NCBI RefSeq assembly: GCF_901933205.1
Contig: NC_044574.1
Coordinates: 5,168,733-5,232,732 of the forward strand
Reading direction: 5' to 3'
DNA length: 64,000 nucleotides
Source: Camarhynchus parvulus
Taxonomy: Eukaryota; Chordata; Aves; Passeriformes; Thraupidae
Made by a program: the position numbers and the translations under genes. Of the stretch, positions 48,496 through 60,386 are shown one piece after another. The notes under the pieces are model-generated. The model worked only from the letters and a program-made list of their open reading frames with translations, ran no database searches and was not told where the DNA came from. Numbering within the stretch: position 1 is the stretch's first letter; each line of letters begins with the position of its first letter.

Positions 48496-51400
48496 AGACT
48501 GTCTCTTAAATTTTTTTGTTGTTATTTTTGGGGTTTTTTTTTAATTGACATAGAATATTTAAATTTCTTGTTTTCTCCAGTTAGCTATCCTGTTTTATGG
48601 AGTTGCTTATAAATGTTACATGATCTATAGCCAACACTTAGGAGCTTGCTTGCAATTCTCTCTCAAGATCCTCTAAACAGTGCTACAACAAGAAGTCAGT
48701 CCTAGTGACTGTCTTTTATATCTCTAATTACCCTTTTTCCTGAGAGCAAGCAGGAAAGCCCCATTTCTGTGGTGGAGAAACCCCATCACACTTCAGACAT
48801 ACCCTCAGTTCTCCTCTAAGCCTGTCCACTGTGAGAGTGCCTTTGTGAAAAGTATTAGTTTCTCCATCTTTCACTGGGATAGAAAATATGTACACAAATC
48901 AGCTGGGAATCAGTTTCCAATCACAATTTTTGTCCTGCTTGTTTGCTCATTTTTATAAGAATGGACCTATTTGCTGAAGGAATCTCACAGGGCTTGGTAC
49001 AAGATATGCTACCAAAAGATTTCTCATTCAAATCCATAGCAATGGATATAGGGAAAAAGAAACTATGGGGGAAAAAGAGCTATTACCTCAGACTTTTTGG
49101 ATGTGGCCTTTACCCTCATGCATTTTTGGAGGGATTTATGTGTCTAAGATTTTAAATAGTATTGAACAGACTTTGTTGTTTGTAATCAGACATGCTTATT
49201 TTAAAAGACAGAAACTATAAACTCTATTTTATGCGTGTAGAGGATATAATTCCTTCCTCTAGAGACAAAATATATGTGTATATTTAATGGGAGAAGAAGG
49301 GAGAGAAAGGTTAGGAAAGAGGAATAAAGTGACATGATCCATGGATGTAGAGAATGAAATGAAATTCTATTGAAACTTAACAAGTGAAAATGCCAGGTTG
49401 CACTTGACTTTCCAAGATGGTAAATTGCAATCTTAGAATCAAGTTTCTCAAGTTCCCAGTCTCCTACACGAGTTGGTTTCCCTTCATGTGTTGCTCTCTG
49501 GATACATCATATCTGGGGCAGTGTGCTGTGAAAATGCCAAATACAAGCTGTTGTTGGACTTGTACGTTGGAAATACAAATATTTTAATGGAAAATGCTTA
49601 CTTTAAGGTAGTTATATGAACCATCAGATTTCTTCTACATGAACAAACTGCCCAGCCTGATATTGAATAACTACTTGAAAGAAAGGCTCCTGGACTAAAT
49701 TTCATGTGTCAGCCCCCATTGAGGCTTAATCCAGGCCACAGCCAAGGGAACATTCTGTCTATTCTACACTTTTATGATGACATGATCCTGATTATGCATC
49801 TACCTGGTGCTGTTGTTGAATTTTATTTCATAAACAGGGTATGACTGATTCAACATCTTTTACCTTTATCCACATCTGGAAGAATCAGCACACATTCCAG
49901 CCAAACTCTCCAGGCAACAATTGCAGGTTGAAGTCATAATGGTGGGAAATGGGATTGCTTCCCATATCTGCAAATTAGTACATTTTGCAGTAGATGCAAG
50001 ATTTTACAAAATAATTTTTAAAAGCCTCTGGATGTTAAGAAACTAAAGGGGTAAAAAGCTGAGCCAAGTTATGGACATCTTGTGCACTCCCCTGGATTAA
50101 TGGAATCATGATTTCACCTGTTCTGAATAAAGCTGGTTTTATATTTCCCATAAAACACCGGCAGAGTCCTTGCCACTCTGAGATAACAAAGTGCCGATGA
50201 GATTTAAGTTCTTGTTTCATTTTCCTTGTTAGAGAGGCTCAATTTTATTTATGCTCTACTAATTAAATGCTTATTAAACTACTTAACAGATTTATTAATG
50301 CAATTCTTACAACTGAACACTGTTTTGGTTTCTTTTAAGACGTGTTGAAACTGAGAGCAATGCTCAGATAATCCTGCTGTCATCAAATCAGCATATTTAA
50401 TACATATATTTGTATCATTCTCATGGTGAAATTGGTGCACAGAAGTCAACAATCAGAAGAAGAAACCTAAACTCTTCAAACAGTCATCTAAAATGTTCTT
50501 TCTTGGCATTCCTATAGAACATTGGTCAAGTGTCTTTTTGTATAGTTTATATTTTAAATGAAAAATATTATAATTTTGAATAAGAAAATGTGGCTACAGT
50601 GTTTTCTAAATGAAATGTTGCATTTGAAGTAGTGGTTTATTGTACAGCAAAAAAGTCCTAAGGCTGGGAAGAAATGTGGTGTGTTTGAATTTGCATTTTT
50701 GCCTAAAGCCCGAGTAAGAAATATTTTCTCTGCTTTTCTAAAAGAGGTGGAGTGAAGGTAGTGATTTGCACTTGAATAAAAAGTATGTACAATAGGTAAG
50801 CAACTAGTTTAATGTTAAGCTTTCAGTGCAATTAATTACTTAGTCTTGAATCTAGAGTGAAGACTTTGGTCCCTAAAACTGTGAATTGGAGCATCAAACT
50901 CTCGATGGCCCTCAGTGAAACCAGGATGCTCTCTTAGGCATTCTTGTTTTCCACATGGTGTTTTAAAAGTCTTGAGCCAGGAGTTATGGAATTGCAACCT
51001 GGCCAACATAACCTCATGGGGAGCTGAGCAGCAGGGAATACAAAGGACAGAGTAGGTGTATAAATTCCCTTTTCCTTGCAAATGCAGATTATTATCATTT
51101 TCTGCCTTTCATAAAACTCACTCTTGAGGTTTAACAACAGCTACATTCTGTAGCCTGCTTTATACTAGTTCTGCCTTTTTTGGTGGACAGCTCACAGCTC
51201 AAGAACTGCAGGTATCTTGAAAGCTTTCACATTTCTGCACATACCAGGACATGAAAGGTTAGTAAGGTTTTCTGCCGGAGCTGCTCCGTCATTTCTGAAT
51301 TAGGTGCTTATTAATTACTGCAGATCCCTTGTCATTTTGGTCCTGAATTTTCCTGGTTCAGCTCTTTGAGCTGCAGACAAATTTATTTTTTAGTAGCACT

Positions 51401-54247
51401 TGATGAAGATTTTCTTAGTCAAACACAGGACTAAGAGAGTTGTAAGGCTTCCACAGCTTTTTAATTAAAGGACAAAACTTATACTAGCTGTGGGCTATGG
51501 GTGTAGTATATTCATGTTGGCTTTTGGTTGTGCCCATATTAGAATAGGACTGAGTCATGTTGGATCAGCCTGGAGATTCACAGTTGGGTTGTTTTGGGAG
51601 GGAGAAAGTGGACATTACTAGCAGGAGTAAGCCTCTAGGAGGCTGTTTACTGTAGAGAAAAATCTCTGTGAATAACCATTAATTAGCACTTTGCAAGCAG
51701 AAGGGGTACCTTAGCCAGCTGTGGCTAGAAAGTGAGGCTTTGGTCATGGTTCTCATCTGGAATTTTGAAGATTTCAGGTTAGTTCAGCGTCCTGTCCCTG
51801 ACTCCAAGATGAAAATTAAACCACTGTTTTTTCCACACTCCATTTCCTCTCATTTATAATAAACTTTTTGTCCACTGCTTGCTTGTTCTGGATATTTTTC
51901 TGTCTCTCACAAACTATTTTTCTAGCAAACTATGGTTTCCTGTTCCAATTACTTAATTGGTTCTGCTACAATTTGGTAAATAATCCTTGGACACTGGTTT
52001 TACTTTCAAACACTGTCCTCACAAAAACTGTGTCCCACAAAGAAATCCATGCTGGACAGAAATTGCAGTGCTGAGTGTCATTAGAACTCTTTTTGAAAGG
52101 AATTCTTTTGTTTTCATGCCTTGTATCATGGTAATTGGTTCAGCTGTGTGGCACCACTTTTGGGTCCTGCAAGGTTCACAGAGCCAGATGTAACACCAAA
52201 CACTATTCTCTGTGATGAGCAGAGTTCAGCGCTGTATTACTGACAGGTTTACAGGGTTTATTCATGTTCATCATAACTGAGATATAAAAGATTAATAATT
52301 ACAACTGCTGGAAAAAAAAAGGATCATTATGCAAATTTTAACATTGTGTTCCTGGAGGGAAAAACCTTTCCTAACTAAGCACTTTCACAGAAGATAAACA
52401 AGGCATTTTCAAAAAGGTACAGCTCATAGCCTCATCAAATAATTCTGTGATACCTAATTATTGCTAGTCTGTCCCAGCAGAAAGACAATCACTTCTGGTT
52501 TACACAGTACTGAGTCTTTAGAGTTGAAATGTTCCTTTCAATATGATTGTAAATAATGAGGGGTCATTAGCATATATTTTAATGAAATCAGTAGATTATA
52601 TTTTTACTAAACAGCTCCATGGACTCTGGCCTCCACTGCTGGATTTTTATTTTGATGGCTGTGGATAAAACCAGAATTCTCTATTGGAAGGACTGAGTCC
52701 AAAGCCAGCATTAATGTGTTATCACATAGGGTCAGGCTCAGCAATGAAAACTAAATGGAATTCTGAGAACAGGAGATCATTTTGTATTAACTTTCACACT
52801 ATGGGCAAAATACATCTTGCAAAATATGCAGCAGACCTCCAGTGTTTCTTTTACTCATTTTGGACTTTTTTTTTTCCCACTGTACGTGCTGCCTAGATGT
52901 GTTTTGCTTAAATGGAAATTTTACACCCAAGAGGACAGAGTAAGATGACTTAATTGCATTTGTGAAATGACAGGTTCTGTTCTTACAGCAGCTCTATCAC
53001 CCTTGCACAGATTCTTTTTAAAAATGAACCATATTTCAAATTCAAGTTCAGTACTGCATCACAATTTATTCCCCTCTTATTATTCCTCTATAACATGAGT
53101 TATTCTTAACTATTTTTAGCATATTTAATCCTTAGCTAGTGGGTCACTGAAGTTAACCCAAATCTATAGATGCTATTTCATGTCAAGACCTCACAATAAT
53201 ACCTCAACCTTCTTACAATTAAAGTCTGCCGTACTTACCTGAATACTAACTTTAAAAAGGAAGAACCACCTGTGCTCTGTGATTCCACTTCAGAATTTCC
53301 TTTGGGGTGTTTTATTTAAATCTGCAGGAGAACATCTCAGCATGCACAGGGTCAGGCCTATGTTGACCTCCTGATTGAGGGCAGGAATAGTTGAAAAAAT
53401 TCTCTGTAGGTCTGGCAAAAAGGGAGTTCTTCAGCAAAAAGATTTAGTCTTTTGTCCTCACCTCTTTAGGTCTTTGGCTAGAAAGATTATGCTCTCTCTC
53501 CAGCTGGCTAAAAAAAAAGTATGTGAGAATAAGAATTTGATGTAGTGCGACAATAATGGCTTTAAAAAGTAATTTTTGTACTGGTGGGCTGAGACAGACT
53601 AAGCTCAGGCAGGATGAGCACTGGAAGGAGTTACTCGCCCCAACGAGCTCCTGGTGGAGAGAAGGTTCTGTTTGCCTCCTGCTCCCCCTGCTCCAGGGCA
53701 GGGTGAGATTTCCAGTTTGGAGCTGGATTGCAGCCTGACAAGCACATCCTGAGCTCTGAGATTTGGGCCATTCCTCTGTGGTTTTTCAGTGATCTGCTAA
53801 AATCAGGCGCTGACACCTCAGTGGGAAATCAAGTCCTGCATCTTTCCCAAAATTATGAAAATATGGTTGATTAATTTAAAATATTTGGACTAAATACAGA
53901 GCATAAGTCTCAGAAAATCAGGTGCACTCAGAGTATTTCATAATCTCATCAACCCAGATTTTGGTCTCTCAACCACCTCTTTTGATTTAAGGCTTCATTT
54001 TGCCATTGTTTTCCTGACCACCTCACTATTTTTTAGCATGTTTATCAAAAGCAACAGAAAGGGTAGAAGCTTTGATAGTTGAAATGAATTTAAAATAGGA
54101 TTAATTTAGTTGTCCATCATTGCCCACAGTACTTTCAGTTCTCCAGTTCATTAATTTTTTTATATAATAAATAACTCGTTACATCGAGTTATGAAAGACA
54201 GTAGGAAGAATCCTTGTTATTTTTCCTCCATAACACAAAAAAACAAA

Positions 54248-54342
54248 TTATATATATATATGTGTGTGTGTGTACATATATATATGTATAATATTTATAT
54301 AATAAATATATAATTATATATATATCTATATATCGATATAAT
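54248..54342. repeat. (TA)n(TG)n compound microsatellite
   Basis: TA dinucleotides, a (TG)6 block, then further TA-rich DNA to about 54342. Probably polymorphic. Confidence 0.95.
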
Positions 54343-56857
54343 TTTTGAGGCAAGAAGAACTAGAATTGAGAGCAACTTGGACAATACATTTTACATCCCT
54401 GAGTACAGGCACACACAGCCTGAGGGGTTGGTTTCATTAATATCTCATTTTTCCACGTGTGCATTTGTCTTGCCTGTGCAAATTAATGTTCTAGCAGTGC
54501 TGAGTTCTGACGTGTAGCAGGAAAAAAATATAAACAATCAATACAGCTTGTAAATATTGAAGTGCTCATATAGAACAACAGGAAAGAATAAGAACAAGAA
54601 GAGAGAGAAACTCATCAATACACAGTACAAAACCTAATAGTTATCTGCAACATGGTTACCTTGATTTTCCTGTAAGGTTTTATTGCTAGAAAGGTCCCAA
54701 ATACTCCCCTCCCATTACCCATGGACTTTGCTAATTTATTGCCATAACTTCCCCTCTCACCACCTCTGAACTCCATCATCCCTCACAGTCAGCATCTTGT
54801 CTTATCCTGAGATAATTCTGTGCGTCACATCCAGCAATTTCTTTGTCATGTCCAGTAGTTTGTCATGTCCATGTGCCATCCCTGACAACATGAATAAATT
54901 AAGGGAAGCAAAGCAGGTTATTCCTGATGAGACAAGAGATGCAGAGCAGCCTGGGAATGGGTCCAGTGGCTGGCACTGGCACTTTTCTCCAGACACACAT
55001 GATATATTCTGTGCTTCACAAACCCTGGAGCTTGTGACCTTCTCCTCACTCATCTTGCACTTCCATGGAAAAGCATCTCTCAAACCCAAAGTCCAGCCCG
55101 GGCAGCCATTTCCAAGTTTCTTAGAAAATCATTTGCTGATATGTGAGTAGTGAACCTCTGCTCTGGGCTTAGAAGGAAAGCAAAACCTCAGTATTCAAAG
55201 AGAAATGTCTGATGAGAAGGTCAGTGAATAAACAGAAAAAAAAAGATGGAGTTATGTATTTTCAGCATTTCTCCTACACTACATGCAGTAAGAAGAATCT
55301 GCTTCCTGCCAGATGCTGATAACCCAGGATTTAGCCACAAGTTTCTATTGAAGAATTCCTCTTTTAATTGATTTGCCATCAGACTGACTTAATTCTTTGT
55401 AACATTATCACATTTCTTTTTTTTTTTTTTTTTTTGAGGCTCCCACATAAAACCCTTGGAAGCTGCAAACTTGACAACCAATTCCTCTTTCCAGTGTGTT
55501 TTATCTAAAACATAAAAAAATGAAAAAGTCTTCAGGCTTTTTTTAAAAGAATGAGGAAAATTCAATGACTGACCATTGGCTCTGCAGGATGACTTCTGCA
55601 TCACTGCTGAGAATTTCCAATCACACAGCTGAAAAACTCTCAGCAAAGCTCTGACCTGCAGCTTTAAAGAGCAGGTGGTTTGTTGCCAGGAGATGCTGAG
55701 GCTTCCTTCTCTGAGATGTAGATCTGCTGTCACAAGAAAGCAAGGAGATGAGCTGGAGCAGAGCATTTTTTCCCCTGAGACAACTTCCCAAAAGCATTTT
55801 TCCCTGAGACATCTTCCCCAAAGATCTCCCAGAGCTCCCTGCCACTCTCTCACAGTGCTCAGCCTCTTGCTGGAGTGGGTGAAAAAATGTAGCAGATGAG
55901 AATATTGCAGCCATAAACTAGAAACCACTATTTTGTTCTTTACATACTGTCATTTTTTTCCCCCAAGAATAATTTGTTTACATTTACATTTATATGATAT
56001 TGAAAAATATCAAATAATAAATTTCCTAAAGTTATTCTATTCTTCTCCCTCAGAAATAAGCAGTAATTGCACTACCAGACAGCTACTAAGGGACTGATAC
56101 CAATAATGTAAGCAGCTGTATTTTTACATTTTGTTTAATAAAATTGCTTTTATGTAAAGGTCTGCTATTAAACATTTGATAGCTTTGCATGAGAAAAAAG
56201 TCCCTGGTATGGAAAGGCAATTATAATTTGAAGAATTATTGCCATAAACTTTAATGTTTTTCAATTTTAATCTATTGTAAGGCAAGAATTTCTTTAGAGC
56301 AGTTGCATTCAATGTTCCATCATAAAAAAGAGTAATGGAATAAAAAATACTGTGAGATGTATGGAATTTTATGACAAAAAGGCAAAACCCCCTCAGATTT
56401 TCTCTGTAGTCATCTCTACTTTTAGTCTTATTAGTTGCCATGAAAAATATCACAAAAAATGCCTGTAAGCTCAAATAATTATATACCTGGTTGCACAAAT
56501 TGTTGATAGGAGCTGAATATCTAAATATTCTTTATGCCTTGGCCTTGCAGCTGATTAATTCTGCCACTGCTGTCTCTAGATTTATGTGTTTTAGATAAAC
56601 TCTTTGCTAGGCACCAGAGAGAAGTATCACAGGGGGTGATTTACCCTTTTCCTCTCTGCTGGCATTAGATAGTCAGCTGAAAGCAGATGTGTTTCACTCT
56701 TGGTGACGAGATCAGGGCAAGTCCTACTCTGGATAATTAATTTCTGTTTCTATTAATTTAACAGATAACAATGCCTTCAATGATCTTGACACCATTCGTA
56801 TTGCTCAGGTCTTAGCACTGAGATAGGGCGGTGGATCAATGAAATCACTGTGAAAAT
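54343..56857. other. Non-coding stretch, no gene recognised
   Basis: A T run at 55418-55435 is the only simple repeat. Opposed open frames at 54797-55150 (plus), 55389-55928 (minus, 179 codons, partly through the T run) and 56124-56498 (minus) are unrecognised. The 179-codon frame begins beyond the T run and ends in a Lys-rich stretch encoded by it. Confidence 0.5.
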
Positions 56858-57086
56858 AGGTTTAGATTGGTACTGGGAAGAAATTCTGTAGGGGTACTGA
56901 GGACCTGGCACAAGGTGCCCAAAAAAGCTGAGGAAGGCACTTCCATCCCTGGAATTGTCCAAGGCCAGGTTGGATGGGGCTTGGAGCAGCCTGGGATAGT
57001 GGGAGATGTCCTGTGGCAGTGGGGTTGGAACTATGTGATCTCTGTGGTCTCCCCAACCAAAACCACCCCATGATTCCATGATTTTA
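56858..57086 (+). mobile_element. CR1 LINE 3' end
   Basis: Landmarks occur in order: tttagattggtactgggaag, aaattctg, ggcacttccatccctgga, attgtccaaggccaggttgg, atggggcttggagcagcctgg and ggttggaactatgtgatctc, ending in catgattccatgatttta, a decayed form of the CR1 8-bp tail. It is the same segment as at 23626-23890. Open frames at 56777-57310 (minus) and 56867-57073 (plus) are shadows of it. Confidence 0.92.
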
Positions 57087-57565
57087 TGAAAGAGGGAGGG
57101 AACACCATGCAGCTGTGCTCTGGGAAAGCAAACAGGGTCTGGCTGCTCTGTTCTGCTCAAAAGCTGCAAACCGCTCGCCCTGGTGACACTGAGGGACAAG
57201 GGGTGACTTGATGTGCACAAAACTCCACAGATGGTGCCAAGACCTGAGGCACTGCTCAAACCCAGCAGCTCCCCAGGGATGCGGAATGACTCTGTGCTCA
57301 CCTCCTGCACAGATCCCAGCCCAACAGATTTAAATCTTTGGTGGTAGAGGCTGACTTAAGGATGTCACACCTCATTTGTTTTTCACCTGCTGACAAAAAG
57401 AGCAGCTGGTGATCCCATCAAAGCAACTGCTGGGCCGGAAATCACTATCTGAGACAGCCAAAGAGAGGACTGTTTGCAAAAAAATTATTACTGCTATTTA
57501 AAAGCTAAACCTGAATGATCAAGTGATCTCACATCCCACATCCTTCCAGTGATGGATCACAGTCC

Positions 57566-57997
57566 AAAACCTGTGGCATCCACATTCTCCGAACAAAAAC
57601 CCTTCTCCCAGGATTTTTCTCCTGGGAATCTGAGAAGCCTCGGAGAAAAAGGAAAACAATTCTTATCTCATTTGCTTCTCCTGTGTTGTGCTCATGTGGA
57701 ATGTGTTTGGAGATTGTTTACCCACAGGTGATTGTTTCACTGGATTCTGCTGTGAGTTGTTTTCACTCTTTGGCCAATCAGGGCCAAGCTGTGTTGGGAC
57801 TCTGGAAAGAGTCAGTTTTCATTATTATCTTTTTAGCCTTCTGTAAGTATCTTTTCTGTATTATTTAGTATAGTATAGTATAGTATTCTTTAATGTAATA
57901 TAGTAAAATAAAACAATAAATTAGCCTTCTGAGAACATGGAGTCAGATTCATCATCCCTGCCTTTGTCGGAGCATCCCTGCAAATACAATAAAAACC
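57566..57997 (+). mobile_element. Solo LTR, family C copy 2
   Basis: The LTR is 57572-57991 (420 bp). It begins TGTGGCATCC and is flanked by an exact 6-bp target-site duplication, aaaacc, at 57566-57571 and 57992-57997. The polyadenylation signal AATAAA is at 57915-57920. A CCAAT box (ggccaatcagg) lies near 57772. A perfect 8-bp stem-loop (TCCCAGGA at 57606-57613, TCCTGGGA at 57620-57627) sits near the 5' end. It is in the same orientation as the copy at 13698-14119 and nearly identical in the U3 core. The 6-bp duplication suggests a class II (ERVK-like) integrase. No internal sequence remains, so it is a solo LTR. Frames at 57549-57868 are LTR sequence. Confidence 0.94.
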
Positions 57998-60210
57998 TTC
58001 CAGTTACAAAGCTTCCCTTTAACAACAGGGTGAAAAGAGGGAAGAAGTGACAAATTTGAAGACCTCTCCAGATTCCAGTGATGATAAAACATCTGATCTG
58101 CTGTAATTCATCAGAGCAGTTGAGCACATTCTTATGTTCAAGCTTGCAGGCTGCCACAGTGATTTCAATGCATTTTTTAAATACACCTAGTTAAGTGCTT
58201 TGCTGGCTCCCAGTCTGACACAAATGCCTCTTGAAATGACTCTCAGGGTATTTCTGTAAAAGAAATCAGTGACTAAAGTCATATAAACTGGAGGATGCCA
58301 AAAAAAGATTTTGTTTAACCATGGACATTCTTCTCTTGGGTATTAATCTTCAAGTTAAAAAAAAAAAGGTATCTTCATTATAGTTAGAAGATCTTATTTT
58401 GTAATCAATATCACTGTCTGTTGAAATACAGGCAAATAAAACAAACAAACAAAAAATTTAGGAGTGGTTTTGCTGCTGTTTTTGTTTCTGTTTTGTTTTT
58501 TTTTGATTTGGACCATCACAATAACTCTTCAAATACAAGCCAAAGAGAAGAAATACTATTTTTCTCTTCAGCTGTCCTGCATTTGAGTAACTATCCATTT
58601 TATTTACATACAGATGGGTAAATAGTTTCAAAAGTTAATTTATCTGAAGAGGATATGTTATTCCAACTACTTGATAAGAGGTGGGGAGCAAATTTGTATT
58701 AAGAATGTATAATAAATACTGAAATTTTCATGGTGCTTTATGTTGGTGCTGTAAAAAATTGTTTTAAATATTAAATTCCGTTTAAAATATAAAATAAATG
58801 GAAGGGTTAATACAATGCAGAATTTGAAATTAAATATTTGATTTTGGGATGAAAAGCAATTTTGAGTTTATTTTAATTAACCTAGGGATATTTGTGGTAA
58901 GCAAGCCCATCCTGCTTTTCTCTGTCTCAAACACACAAAAAATCCTTTCCCTGTGTCCTGTATTTCATTTTACCTCAGGAAAGCCTCACTCTGAGCTCTG
59001 TAACTGAACACAATGCAGCAGAGCAGGTGCAAATGAGACAAAGAAATAGAAAGAGAGTGATTTGTCTAATAATCCTAAAAGATCTATTTTGGAGGTTAAC
59101 ACAGGTAAAGTAGCCTCCAGAAAATCTCAGCAGAGTGATTTTGCCACCTCAGAGCCCAGTGGTGAATGAACCTGAGGGGATGCAGTAGAGATTAGTGATT
59201 TTTCTGCCTCTGTTGAAGAGGTGGGCTTTGGTTTAACCTTCTTCTTTCCAATTTTAAAAACCAGCATTTTCATGGGGATTGGTCACAATGCTTGTGAGGT
59301 TTAAAAGGAATGGCAAACAAAACATCAGGGCAGTGATTATCCAATTTTTTCAGATATATTTTCTAATACACTTCCCAGAGGGGAAGAGTGCACAGTGCAG
59401 GGGGGTTGGATTCTCACTGGGCTGTTCTGTGTGCCCAGGCTTGGGAGGAGGTGATGAAATTGTGCAGAGCTTTTCAGGTCACTCAGGAGCTGAGCTTCTG
59501 AATCCTCTTTTCCAGATTGTCTGCTGCTGCTCATAACAGGTGCTGAGCTACTCAGCTGATGACTGGCAATGTCTTATTTCCCTAAATAAATAACAATAAA
59601 ATAAAATAATATTTTTATTATTTTTATCCCTAAATAAATAACAACAATAAAATATTTCTCTAAATAAATAATTTCCTTTTTTGGGAAAGCAATTGAAGTT
59701 TTAACACTTTGCTTTCAGACTTGTCTGTTTTTCCCAGATGTAAAATGTTAAACTTGGCACCACAAGTACCCAATTTGGAGCTCCCTTGAACTCAGTAAAG
59801 CTGCATGAACTTGAGGTGAGTTCATGTGTCTGGTTTCCACATATGGCAGATTTGTAGGTCAAACGAGGTCACCCAGTTGGGAGGAACTTCATGACTGACA
59901 CCCCAATAATTTAATATTAATTGTATAAGTGATGAGTGTGGAAAGATTCATAGGGAGGGATCTTGGCCAAGTCAGCTCAGGCATTGACATACAAGTGAGA
60001 AGCAAAGCAGTCTGATCCCTGATTTTCATGGAACCAACAACCCATCACTGCAGTTCACCTGGGACTACATGTGCCAGCACTCTGGAAAACTCAGCATGAT
60101 TTCAGAAAGGATTGTCTGACTGCATTCCAAGCAATAATTGGAAGAGATTTGGCTGATGCTCACTTAAAAATGGAGTTTTGGTTCCAAATTGCTTGTTTCT
60201 AAGCAGAGTT
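57998..60210. other. Non-coding AT-rich stretch, no gene recognised
   Basis: An A run at 58358-58368, CAAA units near 58438-58455, and an AT-rich direct repeat at 59579-59670 (ccctaaataaataaca occurs twice, then a partial third copy). The frames at 59279-59536 are unrecognised. Confidence 0.55.
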
Positions 60211-60386
60211 AGTTTTTTGGGGGATTTTTTGTTTGGTTGGTTTTTTTGGTTGTTGTTGTTTTTGTGTGGGGTTTTTTTTGTTTGTTTTTTTGCTTTTTTT
60301 GTTTAGCTGGGTTTTTTTTTGTTTGTTTGTTTGGGTTTTTTGGGGTTTTTGTTTGTTTGTTTGTTTTTGTTTTTGTTTTTGTTTTT
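60211..60386. repeat. T/G-only tract (GTTT/GTTTTT)n
   Basis: About 175 bp that is nearly all T and G on the plus strand, with repeated GTTTGTTT and GTTTTT units and several runs of three to five G. The apparent Phe/Val-rich open frame at 60237-60419 is an artefact. The G runs are mostly too far apart for a standard G-quadruplex. Confidence 0.92.

Larger units (their letters stand above)
44404..54247. other. Non-coding AT-rich stretch, no gene recognised
   Basis: Almost 10 kb with no dated mobile element that I can name. It contains short tandem repeats at 44807-44844 (ctgtgattat units), an AAT run at 44609-44623, an A run near 45588-45600 and TTA/TTC repeats at 48468-48495. A somewhat GC-richer patch lies at 47860-48060. 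Open frames (for example 44452-44766 minus, 50836-51081 minus, 51868-52193 plus) show no recognisable domain. Confidence 0.5.

Noticed and set aside
50745..50795. Exon-like segment between ttttctaaaag and GTAAGC
   Set aside because: The best frame ends in TAG right at the donor, the acceptor is weak, and the donor is common by chance.
55389..55928. 179-codon minus-strand frame
   Set aside because: The longest non-repeat frame, but it ends through a T run (poly-Lys), overlaps another minus-strand frame in a different phase, and shows no domain or splice context. Kept only as a note.
56777..57310. 177-codon minus-strand frame
   Set aside because: Most of it is the antisense of a CR1 3' end.
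3401..57997. Full-length proviruses linking pairs of LTRs
   Set aside because: The pairs are tens of kilobases apart, each has its own target duplication, and no gag/pol/env-like sequence lies beside any of them, so they are independent solo LTRs.
60219..60345. G-quadruplex candidate from several G runs
   Set aside because: Loops between most G runs are far longer than in standard quadruplexes.
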